Positions 52,905-61,878 of a stretch of 64,000 bases of DNA are shown here, piece by piece (positions within the stretch are counted from its first letter, which is position 1; each line of letters starts with the position of its first letter). A program made the translations under genes and the position numbers. The stretch lies in assembly GCF_017814945.1 (NCBI RefSeq), contig NZ_JAGIPX010000025.1:1-64000 (forward strand). Reading direction: 5' to 3'. This DNA comes from Paraburkholderia sp. LEh10. Lineage in GTDB: Bacteria; Pseudomonadota; Gammaproteobacteria; Burkholderiales; Burkholderiaceae. The notes beneath the pieces are model-generated. The model was not told where the DNA came from, ran no database searches, and saw only the letters and a list, made by a program, of their open reading frames with translations.

Positions 52905-53619
52905 ATCGTATTCGAGATCATTGGTTCACATTGCGGTTATAGCATAGTGGCGTTCAAAAATACTTTCTCGATGTGAAAGGCACTGAAATAGCAGCGGGAT
53001 ATCTCAGTGATATTACGCGTCGCGCATGGAACCCAAAGCGCCGTTATACGGCTTGGATCAATTGCCGCGCCCGTGCGGCGAGGCGCGCGATGATCCGCTC
53101 CGCCATCGCGCGATCGACGACTCCGAATGAGCGGCCTGAGCCCTCACACGCGTACAGGTCGCCAGTCGCGATGTCGAACCACTAGCCGCTCAATACGAGT
53201 GCACCGGCTCATGACCTGCTGGCGGACGATCGGGCGGCACACAGTGCGTTCTTCAATCGCTATCAAGATTGGGGCGGGGAAGATTCCATTTGACCCGTTC
53301 GGCAGAATGGCGCGAGCGCATATGGGACCAAAGTCCAATTGATTAATTTCAGGCCAGATCCAAAATTGGGTCTACGTCGGCTTCAAGTGCGGGCTGGTTT
53401 CGTCCGATGGATCGCAATTCCATGGACGGGGGCTGCCCACATCACCCTGACAATGAGTCGCATTCGGCACGAACGAGTCGCCGGGCCGGCCGACAGGTCG
53501 AATGCATCCAGAATTCGAACGGGCGCAGTGGCAGGGTTCTGTTCTGGCTACCACTGTTATCGGCAAGCGCTGGGTCTGCCGCCGGCAGATCCTCGAAGTG
53601 ATTTGCCGGGAGAATAGTT
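52905..53619. other. Degenerate stretch
   Basis: About 715 bp without an intact gene. A short minus-strand tail ending at 53045 (SFGVVDRAMAERIIARLAAR) looks like the C-terminus of a lost protein. Base composition shifts from AT-rich to GC-rich across the region. Confidence 0.35.
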
Positions 53620-54723
53620 ATGCTGCTCACACCGATTACGCAACGGGTGTTGTCCAGAGAACTGCTCGACGTACTGATCCGTGCCGGACTTGTCGCCGTG
53701 CTCGCCATTTTCTGTTTCCGGATCTTCGTCCCGTTCCTCAACCTGATGGTCTGGGCATTGATCCTTGCGATCACGCTGTATCCGCTTCAAGTGATGCTGC
53801 GGCGTCCATTCGCCAACAAGGATGGCCTGATCGCCACGCTGATCGTCCTCGTCGCGTTTGCCGTCATCCTCGTGCCGACCTATCTGCTGGGTGTCGCGAT
53901 CGCCGAATCGATCGAGCATGCGATGGCCATTTTCAAAAGCGGCAGCTTCCGCATTCCGCCGCCCGCGGAATCGGTGTCCAGCTGGCCGCTGGTTGGTCGG
54001 CGTGTGTACGACATCTGGCTGCAGGCCTCGACGGACCTCACGGGCCTTGCGCAGAAGTACGCACCCCAACTCAAGGAGGCCAGTCTCGCGCTGCTCGGAA
54101 CGGTGACGGGCCTCGGTGCGGGATTGCTCGTATTCTTCGTCGCGCTGATCGTGGCTGGCATCCTGATGGCGCATGGCGAGAAAGGCCACCACAGCGCGGT
54201 GCTGATCGCCTCGCGCATCTCCGGACCTGAGAACGGCGCCCAGATCACCGATCTGTGCACGGCCACCATTCGCGCCGTGGCGCAAGGCGTGGTCGGTATC
54301 GCGTTTATCCAGATGTTGCTGATCGGCATCGCGTTCATCGTCATGGGCATTCCGGGCGCGGGCCTGCTTGCGCTCGCCGTGCTGCTGATCGGCATCATGC
54401 AATTGCCCGCGACGCTCATTACCGTTCCCGTGATCGTCTTCGTGATCGTCACCCAGGGCGTGACCACGGCGACAGTCATCTTCTCGATCTATGTGTTCGT
54501 CGCGGGTCTCGCCGATAACGTACTGAAGCCATTGCTGCTGGGCAGAGGCGTCGCCGTGCCGATGCCCGTGGTGCTGATCGGCGCGCTGGGCGGCATGGTG
54601 ACGGGCGGCGTGATCGGGCTGTTCATCGGTCCTGTGATGCTCGCGGTCGGTTATCAGCTTTTCTGGCGATGGGTGAAAGATCAGCCGCGCCCCGAGACGG
54701 TCCAGCAACAGACGCTGCCTTGA
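53620..54723 (+). CDS. AI-2E transporter-family membrane protein (YdiK/PerM-like)
   Basis: 367 residues; ATG 53620 follows CCGGGAG. Seven to eight membrane helices are present: an N-terminal pair, a central cytoplasmic or periplasmic loop (about 100-170), and a C-terminal helix bundle with GIPGAGLLALAVLLIGIMQL, VFVAGLADNVLKPLLLGRGV and IGALGGMVTGGVIGLFIGPV, typical of the AI-2E/UPF0118 family. The transported molecule is unknown; members of the family range from autoinducer export to sodium/proton exchange. It opens a same-strand run of efflux genes. Confidence 0.9.
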   Translation: MLLTPITQRVLSRELLDVLIRAGLVAVLAIFCFRIFVPFLNLMVWALILAITLYPLQVMLRRPFANKDGLIATLIVLVAFAVILVPTYLLGVAIAESIEHAMAIFKSGSFRIPPPAESVSSWPLVGRRVYDIWLQASTDLTGLAQKYAPQLKEASLALLGTVTGLGAGLLVFFVALIVAGILMAHGEKGHHSAVLIASRISGPENGAQITDLCTATIRAVAQGVVGIAFIQMLLIGIAFIVMGIPGAGLLALAVLLIGIMQLPATLITVPVIVFVIVTQGVTTATVIFSIYVFVAGLADNVLKPLLLGRGVAVPMPVVLIGALGGMVTGGVIGLFIGPVMLAVGYQLFWRWVKDQPRPETVQQQTLP

Positions 54724-54741
54724 CGCCGACGGGACGACGCC

Positions 54742-56292
54742 GTGTCGCCTTTCACGCGCCCATACGGGATGGCGATACTGCTTGGGGCGGGTTGCCTGAG
54801 CGGGTGCATCCGTGTGGGACCGGACTTTCATCCGCAGCGCGAAAGCTGGAGCGAACACTGGAGCAGCGCGTCGATCGAGCAGGTCACGCAGCAGGCAACA
54901 GAGCCTGACGTGCGCCAATGGTGGCAAATTTTCGGCGACCAGAATCTCGAGCGCCTGATTGCCGAAGCCGATGCGAACAACGGCGACCTGCAGATAGCGG
55001 GCCTGCGCGTCCTCGAGGCACGCGCCCAGCTCGGCATCGCGCTCGCGGGACGCTACCCTCAGGTTCAACAAGCCAATGCCGACGTGCTCTACTCGGCGCG
55101 CAAGCGCTCGGATGGCTTCAACACGCGTTCCGGGGCTTACTGGCAGTACGGCGCGGGCTTCAGTATCGGCTGGGAGCTCGACTTTTGGGGGCGCTTCAGC
55201 CGCGCGATCGAGTCCGCCGACGCCTCGTTTTTCGCCGCGCAAGCCAACCGCGATGCGGCACTGGTGCTGTTGCACGCGCAGGTCGCCGATACGTATTTCA
55301 CGCTGCGCACGGCTGAGGCGCGGCTGCGCATCGCGCGCGAGAACGCGCAGTTGCAAAAGCGCAGCTACGACATTGCGCAAAAGCTCTTCAAGAGCGGCGA
55401 GACGGATGAACTGGATCTTCAGCAGGCGAAGACGCAATATCTGGGCACACTGAGCAGCATCCCCGACCTCGAAAGCCAGATCGTGCTTTCGCGTCATGCG
55501 CTGTCCGTGCTGATGGGGCGCCCGCCTGGCCCGCTGCCCGAACTCGGCGTGCAAGCGGGCAAGGAAGGCGTGGTGCCGCTGGTGGATCATGCCGTGCTGC
55601 AGGATGTCCCCGCCGATCTGCTATTGCGTCGCCCCGATGTTCGCGCCGCCGAGTATCAGATGGCCGCGCAGTCGGCGCTCATCGGCGTGGCGAAGGCCGA
55701 TCTCTATCCGTCCGTGTCGCTGCTGGGCTCGCTGGTCTGGAGCGCGAGTTCGCTCACCGGCTCGCCGAACACGCTGGCCGTGGTGGCGGGCCCGAGCATC
55801 ACGTGGAACGTGTTCGATCATGGCAGGATCACCAACAACGTGCGTGTGCAGGACGCCCGGCTGCAACAGTTGACGCTCGCCTATCAGAACACCGTGCGCG
55901 AAGCGGCGCGCGAGGCCGATGATGCCGCCACCGCGCTGATCGCCGCGTTGCAGCGCGACACGATCCTGCATGACGCCCAAGGGGCCGCGCAGCGCTCCCT
56001 CAAGCTCGCCAACACGATCTACCGCGAAGGTTATTCCGACTTCCAGCGCGTACTCGATGCGCAACGCGCGCTGTTCGCACAGCAGGACGCCTACATCGTC
56101 AACCGCAGCAATGCCGTAGGCAGTCTGATCGCTTTGTACAAGGCACTCGGGGGAGGCTGGTACACGGAGCAGCCGCTCCTCGATGCCGCGACCCGCGCGC
56201 AGATGCAGCAACGCACCGACTGGGGCGACCTGCTGAACGAGGCCAGTTCGCCGACGGCCGCCGCCACCCCGTCCGTCAGTCCGCCCCGATGA
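54742..56292 (+). CDS. Outer-membrane efflux lipoprotein (NodT/OprM family)
   Basis: 516 residues from GTG 54742 (an ATG at 54769 is an alternative). The signal peptide ends in the lipobox GCLSGC. The protein has two repeats of the outer-membrane-factor fold, starting QWWQIFGDQNLERLIAEADA, with STFQ-like loop segments and ending YIVNRSNAVGSLIALYKALG and GGWYTEQPLLD. It forms the outer-membrane exit duct. It is 18 bp after the AI-2E-like gene, and its stop overlaps the HlyD-type start. Confidence 0.92.
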   Translation: MSPFTRPYGMAILLGAGCLSGCIRVGPDFHPQRESWSEHWSSASIEQVTQQATEPDVRQWWQIFGDQNLERLIAEADANNGDLQIAGLRVLEARAQLGIALAGRYPQVQQANADVLYSARKRSDGFNTRSGAYWQYGAGFSIGWELDFWGRFSRAIESADASFFAAQANRDAALVLLHAQVADTYFTLRTAEARLRIARENAQLQKRSYDIAQKLFKSGETDELDLQQAKTQYLGTLSSIPDLESQIVLSRHALSVLMGRPPGPLPELGVQAGKEGVVPLVDHAVLQDVPADLLLRRPDVRAAEYQMAAQSALIGVAKADLYPSVSLLGSLVWSASSLTGSPNTLAVVAGPSITWNVFDHGRITNNVRVQDARLQQLTLAYQNTVREAAREADDAATALIAALQRDTILHDAQGAAQRSLKLANTIYREGYSDFQRVLDAQRALFAQQDAYIVNRSNAVGSLIALYKALGGGWYTEQPLLDAATRAQMQQRTDWGDLLNEASSPTAAATPSVSPPR

Positions 56293-57419
56293 GCGACACG
56301 CCCGAACCTTCCAGGGCCGCGCCGGCCGCGTCGCCGGAACCGGCCGCCACCGATCCGTCGGGCAAGGCGGTGAAGTGGGTCGTCGGCGTGATCGTCGTCA
56401 GCCTGATCTGGTATCTGCTCGCCGACCGCTTCACCCCTTATACGCAGCAGGCGCGCGTGCAGGCCTATGTCGTGCCCGTCGCCGCTGAGGTATCGGGCCG
56501 GGTCACGCGCGTTCTCGTCCACAACAACCAGGAAGTCAACGCAGGCGACGTGCTCTTCGAAGTCGATAGCGAGCAGTACCGGATCGCCGCCGATCGCGCG
56601 CGGGCCGACCTGGAGTCCACGCGCCGTCAGGTCGGCGCGAGCACGGCCGGCATCGATTCGGCGCTCGCGTCATTGCGGGCGGCCATCGCGAACGAGGTCA
56701 AGGCGCGCCAGGACAGCGATCGCCTCGAACGGCTTTACCGCGAAGACGAAGGCACGGTTTCCCTTCGACGCCTCGAAGTGGCGCGTGCCACACACGAGCA
56801 GGCCCAGAGCCAGGTTGCCGCAGCGCGAGCCGAAGTGGAGCGCGCACGCGAGCAGCAGGGCGGCCACGAGTCGGAGAACGCGCAGTTGCGCAGCGCGGCC
56901 GCCGCCTTGGAAAAGGCCGAACTCGATCTGGCCAATACGCGGATCAGGGCACGCTCGGGCGGTGTCATCACGGATCTGCGCGCCGAAGTCGGCCAGTTCG
57001 CCGCGACGGGCAACCCGGTGATGACGCTGATCGCGATCCGCGACGTGTGGGTCAGCGCCGATATGACGGAGAACAATCTGGGTCATCTGCAGCCGGGCAC
57101 GCCTGTGGGCATCGCGCTCGACGCTTTGCCGGGCGAAGTCTTCAAAGGGCGGATTCGCAGTATCGGCTACGGCGTGAGCGTGGGCCAGAGCACGCCGCCC
57201 GGCAGTCTGCCCACCGTGCAGAACAGCCGTGACTGGCTGCGTCCCGCGCAACGATTTCCGGTGATCGTCGAGTTCGATCAGGGTGAGCGGGCGCGTCTGC
57301 ACAACATCCGTGTCGGCGGGCAGGCCGAGGTGATGGCGTTTCCGGAGCAGCGCAATGCGCTCAATCCGCTGGGTCGCGTCTTTCTGCGCGCGATGAGTTG
57401 GGTCTCGTACCTTTACTGA
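56289..57419 (+). CDS. HlyD/EmrA-type membrane-fusion protein
   Basis: 376 residues; ATG 56289 overlaps the upstream stop (ATGA). A transmembrane anchor (WVVGVIVVSLIWYLLADRF) at about residues 30-48 is followed by a biotinyl-lipoyl half (AAEVSGRVTRVLVHNNQEVN), a long alpha-helical hairpin with coiled-coil (about 110-210), and the second lipoyl half and beta-barrel (LANTRIRARSGGVITDLRAE). It bridges the inner-membrane pump and the outer-membrane duct. Its partner is the DUF2955 protein, as in AaeA/AaeB-type pumps. Confidence 0.93.
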   Translation: MSDTPEPSRAAPAASPEPAATDPSGKAVKWVVGVIVVSLIWYLLADRFTPYTQQARVQAYVVPVAAEVSGRVTRVLVHNNQEVNAGDVLFEVDSEQYRIAADRARADLESTRRQVGASTAGIDSALASLRAAIANEVKARQDSDRLERLYREDEGTVSLRRLEVARATHEQAQSQVAAARAEVERAREQQGGHESENAQLRSAAAALEKAELDLANTRIRARSGGVITDLRAEVGQFAATGNPVMTLIAIRDVWVSADMTENNLGHLQPGTPVGIALDALPGEVFKGRIRSIGYGVSVGQSTPPGSLPTVQNSRDWLRPAQRFPVIVEFDQGERARLHNIRVGGQAEVMAFPEQRNALNPLGRVFLRAMSWVSYLY

Positions 57420-57427
57420 CGACATCT

Positions 57428-58441
57428 ATGGAAACCAGGCTTCAGCTTCCGGGTCGGCGTGCGCTGCGCGTTGCCACGGGCACGGCGCTGTGCGTCGCAA
57501 TCAGTTTCGCGCTGGACCTGCCGATTCCCGTCGTCGCGCCCGTGTTCGCCGTCTTTCTTCTGGCGACGCAAAACCGGCCGCTGTCGCTCAAGGCCGGCAT
57601 CGCTTTCGCGCTGGTCGTCGCGCTGACGACGGGCAGCGGCCTGCTGCTTGTTCCGCTGCTTCGTCACTACGCATTCGCTGGCGTGTTGATCACCGGGCTC
57701 ATGCTCTTTCTCGCCTTTCGCTACGGACTGAGCGGCGGGAACAATCTGGTCGGAACCTTCCTCGTGGCCGGACTGACGATGATCTCAGCAGCGGGGACGG
57801 CTGACTTCCAGTTGGCCGTGACCGTCGTCGGCGCGCTGGTGAAAGGGCTTCTGCTTGCCGTGCTGGTTTCGGCCGTGACTCACCGCCTCTTTCCCGAGCC
57901 GATGAGCGCACGGCCACAGCCTGCCGCGCCGGCGATGCCGAAACGTCAGGCAGCGCGCATTGCGCTGCGCGCCGTGCTCGTGGTGATGCCGGCATACCTG
58001 CTCGCGATGTCCGATCCGGCGAGCTACATGCCCATCATCATGAAGTCCGTCAGCCTGGGCAGACAGAGTTGCCTCACGACGGGACGCAGTGCGGCGCGCG
58101 ATCTGATCGGCTCGACGCTGCTGGGCGGCCTGCTTGCGATCGCGTTCTGGTTTGCACTCAGGCTCTTCGTGCATCTGTGGATGTTCTTTCTGTGGATGCT
58201 GCTGTTCGGCCTGCTGGTGGGACGCAAGCTTTATCGGATCAAACCGTCGCGTTACTCGCCGGGCTTCTGGCTGAACAGCCTCGTCACGATGATCATCCTG
58301 CTCGGCCAGTCGGTGCAGGACAGCGTAGCGGGCAAGGATGTCTACACCGCATTTGCCGTGCGCATGGGGCTCTTTCTCGCTGTCACGGTCTACGCGTGCC
58401 TGATGCTTTTGATTTTCGAGCGCCGGCGCGCGGTGCGATGA
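57428..58441 (+). CDS. DUF2955/FUSC-like inner-membrane efflux protein
   Basis: 337 residues from ATG 57428, eight bases after the HlyD-type stop. Ten or so hydrophobic segments form two bundles; the middle soluble part seen in AaeB (about 650 residues) is absent, giving the half-size DUF2955 form. Conserved regions include RVATGTALCVAISFALDLPI and YMPIIMKSVSLGRQSCLTTG. With HlyD and OMF partners it resembles aromatic-acid efflux pumps. The substrate is not predictable. Confidence 0.9.
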   Translation: METRLQLPGRRALRVATGTALCVAISFALDLPIPVVAPVFAVFLLATQNRPLSLKAGIAFALVVALTTGSGLLLVPLLRHYAFAGVLITGLMLFLAFRYGLSGGNNLVGTFLVAGLTMISAAGTADFQLAVTVVGALVKGLLLAVLVSAVTHRLFPEPMSARPQPAAPAMPKRQAARIALRAVLVVMPAYLLAMSDPASYMPIIMKSVSLGRQSCLTTGRSAARDLIGSTLLGGLLAIAFWFALRLFVHLWMFFLWMLLFGLLVGRKLYRIKPSRYSPGFWLNSLVTMIILLGQSVQDSVAGKDVYTAFAVRMGLFLAVTVYACLMLLIFERRRAVR

Positions 58442-58490
58442 CACGCACGGATATGCCGAAAGCGGTCCAGCACCTCCGGAGGTAAAGGCA

Positions 58491-58871
58491 ATGCGAAATG
58501 CTGCGAGCGACGATGTGCTCCGCCTGCGGGCAGCCGAGATCCTGCTGGAAATGGGCCGGACCCTCTGGTACCTGCGGGCGATCCTGGCTGGCCTTCTGGT
58601 GCTGTATGTCCTGTTGACGATCGGCATGTACTACTACGGCAGTCCCGTCGAGACAGCCAACCGGACGCCTTCGCCGATGAGCGAAACCGTGTATTTCTGC
58701 GCGATCACGGCACTGACCATCGGGTACGGCGACGTCGTGCCGACCTCGACGCTCGGCCGGATCGATGCGGTCTTGCTCGGCCTGATCGGGTTGGTGTTCA
58801 CCGGGTTGATCGTCGCAGCAGCCGTTCGGGGTGTGCAGGAAGCCGCGCGCCGGGCGGGCGCAGCGGACTAG
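58491..58871 (+). CDS. Two-TM ion channel-like protein
   Basis: 126 residues, starting 49 bp after the DUF2955 gene behind GGAGG. Two membrane helices (WYLRAILAGLLVLYVLLTIG and GLIGLVFTGLIVAAAV) flank a pore loop with the K+ selectivity filter TIGYGDVVP. The minimal 'Ion_trans_2' form resembles KcsA/MthK pores without a regulatory domain. It would be a tetrameric potassium channel; an interaction with the pump operon is not implied. Confidence 0.88.
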   Translation: MRNAASDDVLRLRAAEILLEMGRTLWYLRAILAGLLVLYVLLTIGMYYYGSPVETANRTPSPMSETVYFCAITALTIGYGDVVPTSTLGRIDAVLLGLIGLVFTGLIVAAAVRGVQEAARRAGAAD

Positions 58872-58991
58872 CGGCACCGGCTGCTGTTGCGGCGTATGCC
58901 GTGATGCACGGGACACGCCGCGTCCCGTTCGCTGCGAGCAGATCGAATCCTGCCGTAAGCTGTCACGCTAGTGTTAGGGGTGGACGCCGAC

Positions 58992-59987
58992 ATGAGTGAG
59001 CAGACGCTTGATACATTCGAAGTCGAACAGTTGATCCCGGATTTCACCGCGCCCGCGATGACGCAAGTCAGTCCCGAGCGCGAAACGATCGACGCCGCCG
59101 AGGTCAACTCGCGGCAGTGGACGAGCCGCGTCGCGGGGCCGTTCAAGCCGGGGTCCGAAGTCCATTTGCGCGAGACCTGCCGGATGTTTCGCGAGACGTT
59201 CAATCCCTATCGCCCATCGGTGCTCCACTGGCCGACGCTCGAGCCGGATGCGCTGGCTCGCATCGTAGCGCTGCCGATCTGGGACATCGCCGTGCAGACG
59301 GAAGGCAAGGCGAGACTGCGCATGGCCGCCTATGCCGCCAGCATCGACGAGCCCGAGATGCGCTACGCGCTCGCGCTGAATGCGTGGGAAGAAAATCGCC
59401 ATAAGGAAGTGTTGTCGCGCATGGTCGCCGCGTATGGCATCGCGTTGGTGAACGAAGCGCCGTATGAGTATCCGAAAGACGTCGAATGGGCCTATCTGGT
59501 GACGGGCTATAGCGAGTGCATCGACAGCTTTTTCGCGTTCGGCCTGTTCAAGGTAGCGCATCGCTCGGGGCTGTTTCCTCCTGAACTGATCGACACGTTC
59601 GAGCCGGTGATGCAGGAAGAGTGCCGGCATATCCTGCTGTTTGCGAACTGGCTCGCGTGGCATCGCGCAAGCCTGTCGTGGTGGCGGCGGATTTGCTTCG
59701 AACTGAAGGTCGTTGCGGTGTGGGCATTTCTCGGCTGGGAGCGGATCGGACTCGCGCGCTCGATCGACGCGGACGGCAACGAACAGAAGCAGGACAACAA
59801 CTTCACGGTGAACGGCGCGCAGGCGGTGTCCCGTGCGGAGGTCGACGTGCGTGAACTGATGATGTTGTGCCTGCAGGAGAACGATCGACGGTTCTCGGGT
59901 TATGACGCACGCCTGTTGCGGCCGCAGACGATGCCGAAGCTCGTGCGCTTCGTGCTGCGATTCATGCGAAACGGGCAGGCGCGGTGA
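58992..59987 (+). CDS. Ferritin-like di-iron-type protein
   Basis: 331 residues from ATG 58992. Residues about 110-260 contain the ferritin-like ligand pairs: ALNAWEENRHKEVLSRM (ExxH) and DTFEPVMQEECRHILLFANW (ExxH), with Glu-containing helices between (YSECIDSFFAFGLFKVA). A di-iron or di-manganese centre is implied, as in rubrerythrin-like or aldehyde-deformylating oxygenases. It was not recognised more precisely. It overlaps the GH35 gene by four bases (GTGA) and so is translationally coupled to it, an unusual pairing. Confidence 0.8.
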   Translation: MSEQTLDTFEVEQLIPDFTAPAMTQVSPERETIDAAEVNSRQWTSRVAGPFKPGSEVHLRETCRMFRETFNPYRPSVLHWPTLEPDALARIVALPIWDIAVQTEGKARLRMAAYAASIDEPEMRYALALNAWEENRHKEVLSRMVAAYGIALVNEAPYEYPKDVEWAYLVTGYSECIDSFFAFGLFKVAHRSGLFPPELIDTFEPVMQEECRHILLFANWLAWHRASLSWWRRICFELKVVAVWAFLGWERIGLARSIDADGNEQKQDNNFTVNGAQAVSRAEVDVRELMMLCLQENDRRFSGYDARLLRPQTMPKLVRFVLRFMRNGQAR

Positions 59988-61864
59988 GTTCGGCGAACAT
60001 GTCGGCCGCTCAACACGCGAATCGCGCGCATGCGTTTGCCTTCGCCAGAAACGGCGATGGTTTCCTGCTGGACAGCAAGCCGTTTCAGATCCGCAGCGGA
60101 GAAATGCACCCCGCGCGGATTCCTGCCGAATACTGGCGGCATCGCATCCAGATGGCGAAGGCGATGGGGATGAACACCATCGCCTTGTACGTGATGTGGA
60201 ATTATCACGAGACAAGCGAAGGCGTCTTCGATTTTCATACAGGCAACCGCGACATCGGGAAATTCATTCGGCTGTGTCACGAAGAGGGCATGTGGGTATT
60301 GCTCAGGCCGGGCCCTTACGTGTGCGCCGAATGGGATCTCGGCGGCATTGCGTCGTGGCTGTTGCGCTACCCGGATATCCAGTTGCGCACGGATTCCGCG
60401 ACTGATCCGCGTTATATGCAGGCCGTCGGGCGATACTTCGACGCGCTCATTGCGCACGTGCGGCCATTGATGGCGGCAAACGGCGGCCCGATCCTGATGA
60501 TCCAGATCGAGAACGAATTCGGATCGTTCGACAGCAATCCTGCGTACCTCGAAGAGCTCAGGCAGCTTTGGATTCGCGCGGGCATCCACGGGCCGTTCTA
60601 TACGGAAGACGGTCTCGTTCAACTTCAGCAGAACGGGAGCACTATCGTCGATGGCGCAATCGCGTTGAGCAACGGCGACGCGGCGCAGATCGAAGCGGTG
60701 CGCAGCGCATTTCCGCGCGTGCCTGCGATGGCGGGCGAAGTCTATCCGGGCTGGCTCACGCACTGGGGCGACGATGTGCTGCAAGGCACGAATGTCGATC
60801 TCTCGTCCACGCTCGAAGAACTGATGCGAAAGAACCTGTCGTTCAACCTGTATGTGATTCACGGCGGGACGAGCTTCGGTTTTTATGCGGGTGCGAATGT
60901 CGACGACGCGGGCGTTTATCAACCCGACATCACGAGCTATGACTATGCGGCGCCCATTAGCGAGCAAGGCGTGGCGACGGCCCGGTACATGACGTACCGC
61001 GGCATCATCGCGCGCTATCTTTCGACGCCTTTGCCGGAAGTGCCTGCCGCGATCCCGACAATCGGCACGATGAGTTCGAACGCGAATCGCCCACTGATGC
61101 CGCAACCTTACGCGTCACTCTGGGACAACCTGCCGTCGGCGCTACCCCTCTCTCACACCGTGAACCCGCAGCCGTTCGACATGTACGGCCAGGCGTACGG
61201 CTTCGCGCTATACCGGAAGACGCTCGCTCATTATCGAGGCGGCCTGCTCGACATCGGCGACGTTCACGACTATGCGTCCGTCTTTGTCGGCGACGCCTAT
61301 GTGGGCAGCGTCTCTCGCGCGCGCATGCCGGAAGACCGCGCGTTGCCGCTGAATGTCGTGCGTCGCGAGCCGCTCGCGCTGCCAATGCCGTCGTCAACGC
61401 AAGAGCATGCTGCGGTGCTGGACATCCTTGTCGAAGGCATGGGGCGCGTGAATTACGGGCACGCGATGATCGACCGCAAGGGCATCGTCGATTGCGTCAG
61501 GTTGAGCGATTCGCCGGAATCGAGTGACGTGCTGACCGGCTGGGAAGTCGTGCTGCTGCCGATGAGCACTGCGTTCATCGAGAACTTGCGTCCTGTCTGC
61601 TCCAATCCGGACAAGGCGGGACTGTTCTTCCGCGCGACGTTGTCGCTCGATGCCGCGTGCGACCTCTATCTGGACATGAGCGAATGGACGAAAGGCGTGG
61701 TCTGGGTCAATGGACACAATCTTGGCCGATACTGGAATATCGGCCCGCAAACGCGGCTCTATTGTCCCGCGCCCTGGCTCAGGCGCGGAGATAACGCGGT
61801 CACGATTTTCGATCTGCACCAGACGGTAGCGAAGCCGATCGAACTGGCGTCGACGCTGTCATAG
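59984..61864 (+). CDS. GH35 beta-galactosidase
   Basis: 626 residues from GTG 59984 (an ATG at 59999 is equally possible). TIM-barrel GH35 motifs: FQIRSGEMHPARIPAEYWRH, NYHETSEGVFDF, LLRPGPYVCAEWDLGGIASW, the acid/base Glu in ILMIQIENEFGSF, and the nucleophile Glu in AMAGEVYPGWLTHWG. The C-terminal jelly-roll part ends WVNGHNLGRYWNIGPQTRLY. It hydrolyses terminal beta-galactosides. There is no signal peptide, so it acts in the cytoplasm. Confidence 0.93.
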   Translation: MSSANMSAAQHANRAHAFAFARNGDGFLLDSKPFQIRSGEMHPARIPAEYWRHRIQMAKAMGMNTIALYVMWNYHETSEGVFDFHTGNRDIGKFIRLCHEEGMWVLLRPGPYVCAEWDLGGIASWLLRYPDIQLRTDSATDPRYMQAVGRYFDALIAHVRPLMAANGGPILMIQIENEFGSFDSNPAYLEELRQLWIRAGIHGPFYTEDGLVQLQQNGSTIVDGAIALSNGDAAQIEAVRSAFPRVPAMAGEVYPGWLTHWGDDVLQGTNVDLSSTLEELMRKNLSFNLYVIHGGTSFGFYAGANVDDAGVYQPDITSYDYAAPISEQGVATARYMTYRGIIARYLSTPLPEVPAAIPTIGTMSSNANRPLMPQPYASLWDNLPSALPLSHTVNPQPFDMYGQAYGFALYRKTLAHYRGGLLDIGDVHDYASVFVGDAYVGSVSRARMPEDRALPLNVVRREPLALPMPSSTQEHAAVLDILVEGMGRVNYGHAMIDRKGIVDCVRLSDSPESSDVLTGWEVVLLPMSTAFIENLRPVCSNPDKAGLFFRATLSLDAACDLYLDMSEWTKGVVWVNGHNLGRYWNIGPQTRLYCPAPWLRRGDNAVTIFDLHQTVAKPIELASTLS

Positions 61865-61878
61865 CACGCCGTAGATGC

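Noticed and set aside
53557..55590. Very long minus-strand frame (677 codons) over the AI-2E and outer-membrane genes
   Set aside because: Low-complexity Asp/His/Arg/Gln composition typical of an antisense frame in GC-rich DNA; the plus-strand genes carry recognisable motifs.
59900..61105. Minus-strand frame of 401 codons across the GH35 gene
   Set aside because: Arg/His-rich antisense shadow; GH35 catalytic motifs lie on the plus strand.
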